A stretch of DNA of 64,000 bases from Sulfitobacter indolifex (GTDB lineage Bacteria; Pseudomonadota; Alphaproteobacteria; Rhodobacterales; Rhodobacteraceae). The number at the start of each line of letters is the position of its first letter. The first letter of the stretch is position 1. Both the position numbers and the translations under genes were made by a program. Below the pieces are notes generated by a model. That model was given only the letters and a program-made list of their open reading frames with translations. It was not told the DNA's origin and ran no database searches. The stretch lies in contig NZ_CP084952.1 in assembly GCF_022788655.1 (NCBI RefSeq), positions 136,501 through 200,500 of the forward strand. The letters run 5' to 3'. Shown here in pieces: positions 8,573 through 17,192 of this stretch.

Positions 8573-9043
8573 ATGTCCAGTTTGCGAGCGATTGCTCTGA
8601 CCCCGTCCCGCCGCACAATTGTCTTGTGGTTGACGACGAGTCTGATGATTTGCATCGGTGTCCTGACGCTCTTTCCCCTGGGCCTTCCAGATGTGGCTGG
8701 CAGCGATAAGGATCACCATATATTGGCCTTCGCAGCTTTGGTGATGCCTTGCGCCGCTCTCTATCCTCAGGGGCTTACCCGGGTAATTCTGGGGGCCACA
8801 GCCTATGGCGCACTTATTGAAATCATACAGCCCTTTGTCGGACGCTCAGGTGACTTTCTCGATTTTATCGCGGATTTGGCGGGCATTGGGTTGGGATCCA
8901 TTCTGGGCCTCGGGATACATTATGCTGCCCAACGCTATGCCGGTTTTCGGCGCCGCGTCGCTCCAAGCCGTGCGGCGAATGTTATTCAGCTCTATGATCC
9001 TCGCCCGCGCGAAGCCGCCGCCAAAGACCCTCTGGAACCCTGA
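8573..9043 (+). CDS. VanZ-like membrane protein
   Basis: 156 residues with three to four hydrophobic segments. The family mark DKDHHILAF, a later YGALIEIIQPF and DFLDFIADLAGIGLG match VanZ-like proteins, whose roles range from glycopeptide tolerance in Gram-positives to unknown envelope functions in proteobacteria. Basic, polar C-terminal tail. It stands alone, 225 bases after the hydrolase operon, and begins a run of envelope and polysaccharide genes. Confidence 0.78.
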   Translation: MSSLRAIALTPSRRTIVLWLTTSLMICIGVLTLFPLGLPDVAGSDKDHHILAFAALVMPCAALYPQGLTRVILGATAYGALIEIIQPFVGRSGDFLDFIADLAGIGLGSILGLGIHYAAQRYAGFRRRVAPSRAANVIQLYDPRPREAAAKDPLEP

Positions 9044-9069
9044 GCAGACTCTAGACCTCCAGCGGGTCT

Positions 9070-9351
9070 TCATACGTAAGGTTTATGTTCCTTTTCTTGG
9101 AGAGCATCCCAAAGCGATGCGGGAGAGTGCCGGTGCTTTTGGAAGGTTTCGAACTGACTTTGGAGCCCCGCTAGATTTGCCTCCGCCCTCTGAAGGACCG
9201 CGTCATTCTTCGGGGGCCTTCGGTCTTGCGCGTTAACGAGCCGCCAAAGGTGCTCGCTTAGACTGGTGAGAGATAAGTGTTGAACATCAGTGCAGACCGA
9301 GACTGCAGGGCCCCCCATGCCTATAGCTAGGGGGGTGTTTTGCGCTGTCAT
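9070..9351 (-). CDS. Possible small hypothetical protein
   Basis: A 93-residue open frame opposite an otherwise gene-free stretch (9044-9479) between the VanZ-like and lptE-like genes. The composition is protein-like, with a helical, Gln/Glu/Ala-rich middle (NDAVLQRAEANLAGLQSQFE), but there is no convincing ribosome binding site and I recognise no family. It may be chance. The remainder of the gap shows nothing I can name. Confidence 0.25.
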   Translation of the reverse strand: MTAQNTPLAIGMGGPAVSVCTDVQHLSLTSLSEHLWRLVNAQDRRPPKNDAVLQRAEANLAGLQSQFETFQKHRHSPASLWDALQEKEHKPYV

Positions 9352-9479
9352 CACATTGTGAGTTTGCTTAGACAGAAGGTGAATGCATACCCCAAAAAGG
9401 TCTAGGCGTTTGGAAAGGCAAGAGTTTCCTTTAGCCTCGACGCTTATACGAAAGGGCTATTTTGCACAGGAGTGATAAA

Positions 9480-9953
9480 ATGCGAAGTTGGGTAAGCTAT
9501 TATTTTATAGCCATTTTCATGATTTTGGGTCTCGGCGCCTGTGGGTTTGAGCCGACCTATGCCTCTGGCTCTCAGCTGGGTCGAGATCTTGAGAATATTA
9601 AGTTGGTGGCGCCTACAAACCGGGAAGAGTACATTTTTACCCGCAGTTTTGAGCAACGTCTGGGTCGCAACGTGGGTGCCAGCACAACCTTGCGGTATAA
9701 TATCTCGATATATGATCAAGGCTTGGATGTGAGCGACATGAACATTTCTCATAAAATAGGAAATGTGAGCTATCAGTTGATCGATGAGACGAATGGGGAT
9801 GTGATTACCTCTGGAAAAGTAGACTCCTTCACATCCTACTCTTCCGAAGGAACTTTGTCTGTTGCCGCACAGGATGACGCCAGTGAGAGGTTGCTCATCA
9901 TTCTGGCAGATAAGGTTATTTCCAGGTTGACGGCCCAGCTGCCAGTCAGCTGA
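9480..9953 (+). CDS. LptE-like LPS assembly lipoprotein
   Basis: 157 residues from the ATG at 9480, preceded by AGGAG. A lipoprotein signal ends in the lipobox LGAC, followed by GFEPTYA, the usual mature start of alphaproteobacterial LptE. The rest matches the LptE pattern: a NREEYIFTRSFEQRLGR segment, beta strands with L.Y.I.I, and a C-terminal helix LLIILADKVISRLTAQL. LptE plugs the LptD barrel in the outer membrane and helps insert lipopolysaccharide. In Rhodobacteraceae lptE usually sits between leuS and holA; here neither is present, so this is likely a paralogue or a relocated copy, beside genes for lipid-linked sugar transfer. Confidence 0.7.
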   Translation: MRSWVSYYFIAIFMILGLGACGFEPTYASGSQLGRDLENIKLVAPTNREEYIFTRSFEQRLGRNVGASTTLRYNISIYDQGLDVSDMNISHKIGNVSYQLIDETNGDVITSGKVDSFTSYSSEGTLSVAAQDDASERLLIILADKVISRLTAQLPVS

Positions 9954-10153
9954 TACCCAAACGTCCTCATCGGGACGCAAGACGCGGCCCCCACGTGGCT
10001 TCCAAACAGAGAGCTTCTTTTCTTCCTGAGGGGATGTGTGGGTTAGGGTCGTTTATTTATAGATATTGGGGGTGTGGTTTTGTTAAGCCTGCCGGGGAAG
10101 TTTAGCATTCAGCGTGTTGCCTTGGGTGACCATATTCAGACATTAGGTTTTCA

Positions 10154-11137
10154 ATGACCAATACTCCAGACAGCATGGGCGCCCCGGAATTGTCCCTCGT
10201 TGTGCCTATGTACAACGAGGAAAACGTAATTCAGCGTTTTTTCGACACGGTCCGTCCGATACTGGATGATATCGGGCTCCCCTACGAGATCGTTTGTGTC
10301 AATGACGGGTCGCGCGATGCCACGCTTCTTGCGCTGACAGGTATTGCGCGGAAAGATCCGCGCGTGCGGGTCGTCGACTTGACGCGGAACTTCGGTAAAG
10401 AGGCCGCGTTGACCGCCGGGCTGGATCTGGCGCGCGGCGCCGCTGTCATCCCAATAGATGCCGATCTGCAGGAGCCGCCTGAGCTGTTGCCAGAAATGGT
10501 GGCGCATTGGCAGGATGGGTTTGATGTCGTGTTGGCGCGCCGGGCTGAACGCAGTTCGGATACGATGTTTAAGCGCGGCTCGGCCCGTATGTTCTATCGC
10601 TTGCTTCGAATGATGTCTGATGTGGAAATCCCAGAGAATGTCGGAGATTTCCGGTTGATGGACCGTGAGGTGGTGAATGCCTTGCACCGCCTTCCAGAAC
10701 GCACCCGCTTTATGAAGGGAATATTTGCCTGGCTTGGTTTTCGCCAAACCACGATCGATTTTGTGCGCCCCGCGCGCCAAGAGGGTAGTGGTAAGTTCGG
10801 GTTCCGGAAGCTGTTCCAACTGGCAATGGAAGGGATCATCTCCTTCAGCACCGTGCCGCTCCGAATGTGGAGCTATGTGGGATTTATGGTCGCGGCAGCG
10901 GCCCTTTTGTTCATGCTCTATATCTTGATCGACACATTGTTGTTCGGTCGTGATACGCCCGGCTTTGCCACGCTCGCCACGGTGCTGTTGTTTTTCAATG
11001 GGCTGATCATGATCAACTTAGGCATTATTGGCGAATATTTGGCGCGCATATTCACCGAGGTGAAGGCACGGCCTATTTATTTGGTGCGCGAGCAGATTCA
11101 GTTTGAGACGGCAAACGCCGAGGATCATAAACCCTAA
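10154..11137 (+). CDS. GtrB/ArnC-like family 2 glycosyltransferase
   Basis: 327 residues. An N-terminal GT-A domain shows PMYNEE, NDGSRDAT and the metal-binding PIDADLQEPPE, followed by two C-terminal membrane helices (about residues 235-260 and 270-295). This is the layout of polyprenyl-phosphate sugar transferases such as GtrB, DPM1 or ArnC, which load glucose, mannose or another sugar onto undecaprenyl phosphate on the cytoplasmic face. Its stop overlaps the start of the GtrA-like gene by one base, so the two are translationally coupled and form the donor-lipid synthesis and flipping pair of an O-antigen-type modification system. Confidence 0.88.
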   Translation: MTNTPDSMGAPELSLVVPMYNEENVIQRFFDTVRPILDDIGLPYEIVCVNDGSRDATLLALTGIARKDPRVRVVDLTRNFGKEAALTAGLDLARGAAVIPIDADLQEPPELLPEMVAHWQDGFDVVLARRAERSSDTMFKRGSARMFYRLLRMMSDVEIPENVGDFRLMDREVVNALHRLPERTRFMKGIFAWLGFRQTTIDFVRPARQEGSGKFGFRKLFQLAMEGIISFSTVPLRMWSYVGFMVAAAALLFMLYILIDTLLFGRDTPGFATLATVLLFFNGLIMINLGIIGEYLARIFTEVKARPIYLVREQIQFETANAEDHKP

Positions 11138-11526
11138 TGCGCCATCTTCTTGGGGAAATCTTGCGCTTTGGAGGCGTAGGGGCATTGGCCACCGGGGTGC
11201 ATGTAGGCACCTATCTTGGCATGCTTTCACTCGTATCACCTCAAGTCGCCAACGCTATGGGGTTTTTGGTCGGCGTCGGCCTGTCGTATGTGGGGCATAC
11301 GTGGTTCAGTTTCGCGGGATCTTCCAAGCAGGCGGGGACGGGCCGCACGCTGGCGCTACGTTTTGCCGTGGTGGTGGCCGTGGGCTACGTGCTCAATGCA
11401 TTCTGGGTGGCCTTGGTCACAGAAGGGTTGGGTTGGGCATCAGGCTGGGCCGGGATTTTTATCGCCTGTGGAACCCCTGCCATCACGTTTCTTTTGCTTA
11501 AATTTTGGGTCTACGCGCCCCGATAA
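11137..11526 (+). CDS. GtrA-like flippase family protein
   Basis: 129 residues with four predicted membrane helices and the GtrA-family signature: a start LRFGGVGALATGVHVGTYL, then GFLVGVGLSYVGHTWFSF and a C-terminal FLLLKFWVYAPR. GtrA proteins are thought to move undecaprenyl-phosphate sugars made by GtrB across the inner membrane. Coupled to the preceding gene by a TAATG junction. The third member of such systems, the acceptor-specific transferase, is plausibly the convergent large membrane protein that ends five bases away. Confidence 0.85.
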   Translation: MRHLLGEILRFGGVGALATGVHVGTYLGMLSLVSPQVANAMGFLVGVGLSYVGHTWFSFAGSSKQAGTGRTLALRFAVVVAVGYVLNAFWVALVTEGLGWASGWAGIFIACGTPAITFLLLKFWVYAPR

Positions 11527-11530
11527 TCTA

Positions 11531-13447
11531 TCAGGGCCTATGTAGGAGAAGTCCTTTTAAACCAATACCAAGCGTGCGGGTATCCCCGCCAGTTGGGGGC
11601 GCATGGGCATCTGGCAATATGAGCGTCAGGGTGATGGTCTCCTGTGCAGGATCGTGAGGCAGGAGGCGGAAGATCGGATCAGGGGATTGGCCTTCTGAGC
11701 CGCGCGTGCCTTCCCAAAGTGTTTGGCCATTTTGTGTGATGATAAGGCGTTGCGCGCTCCGGTCTGGGCCCAGAAACATCTGCGCATCGAGCTGCAATCT
11801 TGCCTGATCCCCGGGCTCTAACCCTTTGGGGATGATGATCAGCTCCGCTTTTTCTGCGTGGCTCCAAACGCCCCAATCCTCGATTTCAGACCAGCCAGAT
11901 CCTAAATACCTCGACCCTTCATCCCCGCCAATATTCTGCAGCTCTTCTGGCCATAAATTGGGAAGGTAGCTCCCCGCGAGGCTGCGCTGTAGCACCTGCG
12001 TGCCTGAACAGTCACTTTGACGGCGGACGGTCTCGAGGTAGAGGGGCCAGAACCGCAGGGGGGCCTCGTCCTCGTGAAAGGGAACCACATGACCGGGGTC
12101 GATGAGATCATAAAGCTGGGCGGGCGTTTCGGGAACTAGGTTTGGCATACAGGCCAAGAGCTGAGCGCTTTTCCAAACTCTATCGTAGCGCAGCATATCT
12201 TGGGCGACATGCCAGTGGTGCAGACCGCCCAGAGCAAAGATCACTGCAGTTACGCAGGCCACCAGAGGGCGCCGGAGCTCCCCGAACCTTCTGTGTGGGC
12301 TGTGCCGTAAGGCGGCCGCCCCGGCGACGGCCAAGAGCAAGACCACCCCTAGAATGCTGGTGCGGCTGTCGAGATAGGCGCAATGGCCTGTTCCTTGACA
12401 CCAGCCCTGCTGCTTAAGCGACGCGCTGACAGGCAGCGTCACAAAGATCATGCTGATCAGCAGAAACGCCGCGACTGCTGCGAAAGAGACTTTTTTGCCA
12501 AAGGGGATACGAAGGGTCAAAATGATTGCGGCATACATGGCCAGGCCTGACAGGGCAGTCCCGGTCCAGACCGAGAGCGGCACCTTTAGAAAACGGCTGC
12601 TAAAGCGCGGCAGCACCAACCCATCATTGATATGGTGCCAGGTGGTGCTGATCAGAGCACCGAGATTGCCGATCCCTGCGAGAGAGTTTCCCTCATACCC
12701 TGAGGGATGCGCCAGCCGATACGCAATATAGACGCCCACGACCAAACCCAGAGTGACGATCTCAATCCAGACGCGTGTGTCTTTCACAAGAGCGCGCAGC
12801 CAAGGCAGAGGGCGGCGCAGGGACAAGGGGTGGTTGGCAAATACCTCTGCCGCCACCATGACGATGCCCAAAAGCAAAGCAAATTCGGTGGCCAGCATGG
12901 CGCCGAACTGAAGCAAGCGGTTCAGTACCCTCCAGCCCCCCCGTTCTCCGTAAGACAGGGCAACAAGGCGACAGCTGACCAATACCAAAAAAGGCAGGGT
13001 GTTCTGTAAGGGGTAGGTGGTGGGGGGAAGATGTTCAAAACCCAAGGGATGCAGAGCGAGGAAAATGAGAAAAGAAAACGGTGCGATGGAAAGTTTGAGC
13101 ACCTTTCCCGCATAGACAAAGATTAACCAGACCGTGGAGAAGTAGAGCGTGACGAACACGAGGCGCCAGATCAACATCTCAGACATCAGCGCCGCGAACA
13201 TATTGATGGGCTGAAGATAGAGAAATCCGACCCGTCCTTGCCCTTCGGCAATCCAGCGGGCCGTTTCCAGAACAGTTTTGGGTCCCTGCAGCGCAATATA
13301 GGTGAAATAGACATCGTCAGCCGACAGCCGGTAACCGGTCAGAAAAAAATGGCCATGCCACAGCGTCAGTAGAAATATCAGAACATAAAGGACTGTTTTG
13401 CGCATATGAGGACGGTCAAAAAGACCATGCAGATAATCTGGTCGCAT
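11531..13447 (-). CDS. Large polytopic membrane protein, putative lipid-linked sugar transferase
   Basis: 638 residues. The first ~400 residues carry about ten membrane helices, with an early acidic loop RLSADDVYF after the first helix that resembles the metal or substrate-binding loop of GT-C glycosyltransferases. The last ~170 residues are soluble and beta-rich (GWSEIEDWGVWSHAEKAEL, then strands ending TLGIGLKGLLLHR), like the small sugar-binding modules at the end of some O-antigen modifying enzymes. I do not recognise a characterised family. The placement tail-to-tail with gtrB/gtrA-like genes supports a role as the specific transferase that uses their lipid-linked sugar; this is inference. 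Confidence 0.6.
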   Translation of the reverse strand: MRPDYLHGLFDRPHMRKTVLYVLIFLLTLWHGHFFLTGYRLSADDVYFTYIALQGPKTVLETARWIAEGQGRVGFLYLQPINMFAALMSEMLIWRLVFVTLYFSTVWLIFVYAGKVLKLSIAPFSFLIFLALHPLGFEHLPPTTYPLQNTLPFLVLVSCRLVALSYGERGGWRVLNRLLQFGAMLATEFALLLGIVMVAAEVFANHPLSLRRPLPWLRALVKDTRVWIEIVTLGLVVGVYIAYRLAHPSGYEGNSLAGIGNLGALISTTWHHINDGLVLPRFSSRFLKVPLSVWTGTALSGLAMYAAIILTLRIPFGKKVSFAAVAAFLLISMIFVTLPVSASLKQQGWCQGTGHCAYLDSRTSILGVVLLLAVAGAAALRHSPHRRFGELRRPLVACVTAVIFALGGLHHWHVAQDMLRYDRVWKSAQLLACMPNLVPETPAQLYDLIDPGHVVPFHEDEAPLRFWPLYLETVRRQSDCSGTQVLQRSLAGSYLPNLWPEELQNIGGDEGSRYLGSGWSEIEDWGVWSHAEKAELIIIPKGLEPGDQARLQLDAQMFLGPDRSAQRLIITQNGQTLWEGTRGSEGQSPDPIFRLLPHDPAQETITLTLILPDAHAPPTGGDTRTLGIGLKGLLLHRP

Positions 13448-13455
13448 CAAGAGCC

Positions 13456-13626
13456 CTAATTGCTACCCAAAATCTTGCATGCGTCCAACTCCAGATCTGT
13501 GGGGCTTTCTGGAACGGAATGCTTGTCGCTCGCCAGCAGGGCTGCGGGCTTTAGGCTGTCCGAGGACAAAAGGGGAAAATGACCGAACGTATAATCAATC
13601 TCGGATACGTACCTCGAATTCCACAT
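13456..13626 (-). pseudogene. Remnant of a class I methyltransferase N-terminus
   Basis: A 56-residue frame with a good GGGGAAG site before its ATG. The first ~35 residues, including YVSEIDYTFGHFPLL followed by L.PAALLAS, look like the opening of a class I SAM-dependent methyltransferase of the kind common in this order, but the frame degenerates before the glycine-rich SAM motif and stops. It ends just upstream of the large membrane protein gene on the same strand. I read it as the 5' stub of a deleted gene; a small functional protein is possible. Confidence 0.4.
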
Positions 13627-13805
13627 ATGCACTTCCCCGTATATCGTCTCAAATGTGTAGGCGGCGGAGCGCGCTCTGGCAATGGATATGCTGTGACGAC
13701 CAACTGGCTTTATCTGATTTAGACGTCCAAATCGAAATGCTTGAATACCGCGCGATTTTCTGTAAAGACACTTAGCGCTGCTAAAGTCCTGGGGAGGATT
13801 AAAGA

Positions 13806-14015
13806 ATGACCGGATACAGTGTGGATAACTTCGTAGAAGGGTATAACCAGCTGAACGCACGCAAGTTTAGCGACTTAACCTATGCCGAGGTCAGCAAGCT
13901 AATGAAAGAATATGGCGACATCGACCCGATGATTTCCCAGCTTATTCAGGATGCTTATGCGAAAGTAGCGCTATGTCCCTTTGAGCTTAGCGCCATGCGA
14001 GAGACATTAAACTGA
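13806..14015 (+). CDS. Small hypothetical protein
   Basis: 69 residues, helical and acidic, without membrane segments (FVEGYNQLNARKFSDLTYAE, then SKLMKEYGDIDPMISQLI). A strong GGGAGGA lies ten bases before the ATG, which supports translation. I recognise no family. It lies between the methyltransferase remnant and a convergent histidine kinase operon, transcribed on its own. Confidence 0.5.
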   Translation: MTGYSVDNFVEGYNQLNARKFSDLTYAEVSKLMKEYGDIDPMISQLIQDAYAKVALCPFELSAMRETLN

Positions 14016-14107
14016 GTTTGCTGGCCCTTGGAGATGCGCACATCTGCTCTCTTAAGAGGGGGTAAACCACGCGCATCGCGCAAAGCTTGGCAGCAGCGGC
14101 ATTGCTT

Positions 14108-15559
14108 TTAAGCTAGGGGTGTAAGAAGCACCGGGGTAAATCGCGCATTTGAGGTCTCACGAGAGTGCGAGCGCAGTTCCAGTTCGATCCAGAACACCGA
14201 TCCTTCTCCTTCGACGGAGGTGAACCCCACCTTTCCGCCGAGCAGGTCTATCAATTGTTTGGTGATGCTCAGCCCCAAACCGCTGCTTTTGTTTGCGCCG
14301 GTGGTGCCGGGGTTGATCTGATGAAAGGGAGTGAAAATGTCGGGCTGCAAAGCCTCGGGGATGCCGATCCCATGGTCGGTGACTTCGATCCGCGCTTTGT
14401 CGTTGAGCCGCGTCAGGCTGACCTCAACCACATCCCCGGGGGAGGTAAATTTGGCGGCGTTGGAGATCAGGTTGTTCAGGACCTGCGCCACCCGCGCGCT
14501 GTCGGTGAAAGAGATCAAGGTCTCTTTGGGGGTGTGAACAGCGTAGCGGACCCCAAGCTTTTCCGCGTAGCTTTGGCAATTTTCAACCGCGGCTATGACG
14601 ACTTCATTGAGGTCCGCTGACTCGCGCTTTACCGAGACTTTTCCATCGCTTAAGGCTTGGGCATCCAAAATATCGTTGACCAATGTGAGCAGCCGATCCC
14701 CGTTGCGGCTGGCGACGTCTAGCAGTTTCAAAGCCGTTGGGTCTTTCAACGTGGCGCCCACTTTGGCTTTCAGCAAAGACAGCCCGCCGAGAAGCGAGGT
14801 GAGTGGTGTGCGCAACTCGTGGCTGACCACACTCATGAAGTTCATTTTCATGCGTGATGCTGAGGTCGCTTCTTCGGCCAAAATGCGCATTTCTCTTTCC
14901 CTCTTTTTGACAGCTCGCAGTTCGATCAGAAGCAGGGAGGCGAAGATGCCAAAGAGGGTCAAAAGTGTCATGCCGAGATAGGCAATGGCATGCGATAAAG
15001 ACAGCAGACCGGTTCTGAACTCAGTGAGAGAGCTGTTTTTGGCCTGTGCAAGGGCCACCAACAAGTCCCGTAAAGCCATATCGTAGCCTTCGAGAGCATC
15101 CAGAATATGCGCGGCCTTTTGCCGCCGCACGGCGTCTGTCATCTCTTGTGCTGCGAACTCAGCAATATGGGGCTCAACGGTCTGGAAGGTTTCCTCAAGG
15201 GCAGAAAGCACGGTTTGATCTATGGCAAAACTCTTGAGAAGCCGCGAAAGCTTACCTTCCTGAAGGATCGTGATCCGGCTCCAGGCGATGTCAAAGCGCA
15301 AGGCCACATCGCTTGCGGGTCTAAGGCCGAGCGCGACTTCGCTGAGCTCTTTCTCAAGCCTGAGCATTTCGAACTGAAGCTGTGAACCGATCCAGAGCGG
15401 GTCGCTTTGCTCCGCGGTCTGGATATTGTCGACCCTATCGCTCAGCTTATAGACGATCCCACTGCCAAAAAGCACGGCGCCTACAAAAAATACGAGAAGC
15501 GCCGCGCGAACGGATCTGCTTTTATCGGTCACTCGACGGATATGTTTTTGAGCTGCCAT
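14108..15559 (-). CDS. Membrane sensor histidine kinase
   Basis: 483 residues. Two membrane helices (about 19-38 and 190-215) enclose a ~150-residue periplasmic helical domain. A short linker leads to the dimerisation domain with the phosphoacceptor box VVSHELRTPLTSLLGG and an HATPase_c domain with N-box NNLISNAAKF, G1 DHGIGIP and G2 SSGLGLSIT. No receiver domain is attached and no response regulator is adjacent. It overlaps the upstream gene by 31 bases, so it is translationally coupled to the secreted molybdopterin-domain-like protein, which probably supplies periplasmic signal input. Confidence 0.9.
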   Translation of the reverse strand: MAAQKHIRRVTDKSRSVRAALLVFFVGAVLFGSGIVYKLSDRVDNIQTAEQSDPLWIGSQLQFEMLRLEKELSEVALGLRPASDVALRFDIAWSRITILQEGKLSRLLKSFAIDQTVLSALEETFQTVEPHIAEFAAQEMTDAVRRQKAAHILDALEGYDMALRDLLVALAQAKNSSLTEFRTGLLSLSHAIAYLGMTLLTLFGIFASLLLIELRAVKKREREMRILAEEATSASRMKMNFMSVVSHELRTPLTSLLGGLSLLKAKVGATLKDPTALKLLDVASRNGDRLLTLVNDILDAQALSDGKVSVKRESADLNEVVIAAVENCQSYAEKLGVRYAVHTPKETLISFTDSARVAQVLNNLISNAAKFTSPGDVVEVSLTRLNDKARIEVTDHGIGIPEALQPDIFTPFHQINPGTTGANKSSGLGLSITKQLIDLLGGKVGFTSVEGEGSVFWIELELRSHSRETSNARFTPVLLTPLA

Positions 15560-16002
15560 ACCAGTCTGCCGTTAATGGAATTGTCTTGAAGCTCCGCATG
15601 GTCGTCCATCGGATAAATGACCCAAATAGGTCCTTTGTCCCGCACTGACATCGGCTCTCCGTCACGCAGCACCGCCAGAATGACATCGTAATCAAAGGCA
15701 TCTACGGCTGGCACATCTGAGCTGAAATCATTCAGTGCCACCATTTTTAGGGTCGCATCGGGCGCGACATTCAGGGGCTCCAGCACCGCGCGCAGGCGCG
15801 GTCCTTGGAACGTGGCTGCGGTATCCACATAGTCGTTTTTAGTCACAACGGTGGTCTGAGGCAGCGCGAGCAGATCTTCCAGCGTATAGGTCGCGGATTG
15901 CTCGGAGGTTGCAACAGTCAAGATTGTTTGCGCGGCCCCTATAGTGGGGAGGGCGAGCAAGGCAGCCACAAAAATGGGGTTCAGAATATTCTTAAGTCTC
16001 AT
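15529..16002 (-). CDS. Secreted protein with cofactor-less molybdopterin-oxidoreductase-like domain
   Basis: 157 residues from the ATG at 16002. A signal peptide ends around TIGAAQ, then comes a domain resembling the sulfite-oxidase-fold molybdopterin-binding domain: YTLEDLLALPQ, FQGPRLRAVLEPL, FDYDVILAVLRDGEPM, then KGPIWVIYPMDD. The mature protein contains no cysteine at all, so it cannot ligate molybdenum as the enzymes do. Coupled by overlap to the histidine kinase gene, it is best read as a periplasmic ligand or redox sensor partner. The ligand is unknown. Confidence 0.72.
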   Translation of the reverse strand: MRLKNILNPIFVAALLALPTIGAAQTILTVATSEQSATYTLEDLLALPQTTVVTKNDYVDTAATFQGPRLRAVLEPLNVAPDATLKMVALNDFSSDVPAVDAFDYDVILAVLRDGEPMSVRDKGPIWVIYPMDDHAELQDNSINGRLVWQLKNISVE

Positions 16003-16213
16003 AATCGATCCTTGATGGTCCCCGTCGCTCTCGTATGTCGGTTCAAAGACAACCAGATATTGGTGGCAATTTTGAGGCCTTTTCAAAATAGATGCCACTT
16101 TGCAGGACGGGGACTGGTTCTCACCGCCAGAAGTTCCTTACCCTGTCTGTTATGCTTTGACCAAGCAGAGTTCTGTCCTGTGACGTAGTATTGGACCGCG
16201 CGGGAGAGCATGT

Positions 16214-16243
16214 GCCCCCCTATGAGGGCTCCTCACAGGGGGC
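16214..16243 (-). terminator. Hairpin between sulfotransferase and sensor operon
   Basis: A GC-rich inverted repeat (CCCCCTATGAGG with CCTCACAGGGGG, one mismatch, loop GCT) lies just past the end of the sulfotransferase gene on its strand. No T run follows, so it is at most a weak or factor-assisted terminator. Confidence 0.35.
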
Positions 16244-16261
16244 CGGTGGTGGCCTTGAACT

Positions 16262-16951
16262 TTAGCGTGATACTTGCAGCGCGGATCTCCTTCCTGCTTT
16301 GATTTCTTGGATCAACTGCAGGTCTTCTTGGTAGAAGTTTTCGATTGATTTACGCGTTTGTTCAAGCATTTGGATGGAGAATTTCACGCTGCTGTTGCGG
16401 TCGAGAGGCACGATGGCGCGGTCAGTTTGAGTGACATGGTCAATCCAGTGGAACACCTGCTCGAGGCCCTCCTCAAAGAGAAACATCTTTACGTCGGGCC
16501 CGGTAAATTCCACCTGAGGTCGGATGTGATTGTCCGACAGATAGGGGTCAGCAATCTGATCTGCAAAAATCTTTTCAACCCATGCATCAAAGGTGCCGCA
16601 AAACTCTGTCGTCCAATCGAGCTCCACGGTCAGTGCGTCGCCGGGCCCGATGTGCTCGGGCAGTGCCTCGGCAGGATTTTTTCGGGTCGCACGGTAGCGA
16701 TACTCGCTCAGCAAACGCTCAAACGGGTCGCGCAGAATACAGAACCGATGATCGCAAAAACCATCGGGCAAGATCATGCGCTGCGTTGCTGCTTCCATAT
16801 GTTGAGGCGTGGTTTTGGACCATTCTACCGGCTCGCGGCTGTAAAGAGCCAGCGGTCCCTTGGCCCTGAGGTAGCTTGTGATGCACGATCCACCCGTTTT
16901 AGGGATATGGACAAAATGCAGAAGTTTACCGTTGATTTTTGAAAGGGGCAC
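16262..16951 (-). CDS. Sulfotransferase family 2 domain protein
   Basis: 229 residues. HIPKTGGSCITSYL near the N-terminus is the PAPS 5'-phosphosulfate loop, and CILRDPFERLLSEYRYR is the 3'-phosphate-binding segment; both are diagnostic of carbohydrate sulfotransferases of the family 2 type. The enzyme would move sulfate from PAPS to a sugar hydroxyl, probably on surface or exported glycan, or on a lipid carrier. It stands alone between the sensor operon and folE2. No PAPS-making genes are in the window, so the donor comes from general sulfur metabolism. Confidence 0.85.
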   Translation of the reverse strand: MPLSKINGKLLHFVHIPKTGGSCITSYLRAKGPLALYSREPVEWSKTTPQHMEAATQRMILPDGFCDHRFCILRDPFERLLSEYRYRATRKNPAEALPEHIGPGDALTVELDWTTEFCGTFDAWVEKIFADQIADPYLSDNHIRPQVEFTGPDVKMFLFEEGLEQVFHWIDHVTQTDRAIVPLDRNSSVKFSIQMLEQTRKSIENFYQEDLQLIQEIKAGRRSALQVSR

Positions 16952-17192
16952 CTGTCGCCTCGGATATTACCATAGATTGTGCATCTATGTGGGAAATGCT
17001 TGGCAAGTCAATTCGGGCTGGGGACCGTAGTGGCAGCCCCAGGCCTGCTCTGCAAACGTTGTCACGTTCGAGAGCCTTTGGTCTGTGTCACCCGATACGA
17101 GGGGCTGGCCAAGGTGTCGTCTTGCTGCGCTGTGCCATGGTGTTACCGGTTAAACCATCTTAGCGTGCGGCCGACAGATCAAAGGGGCGCTT

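Noticed and set aside
13627..13860. Upstream extension of the methyltransferase remnant frame
   Set aside because: Basic, low-similarity text overlapping the start of the plus-strand small gene; the internal ATG has the ribosome site.
17100..17192. Zur box before folE2
   Set aside because: No match to a GTTATA-type palindrome; only a short GGTTAAACC-like sequence.
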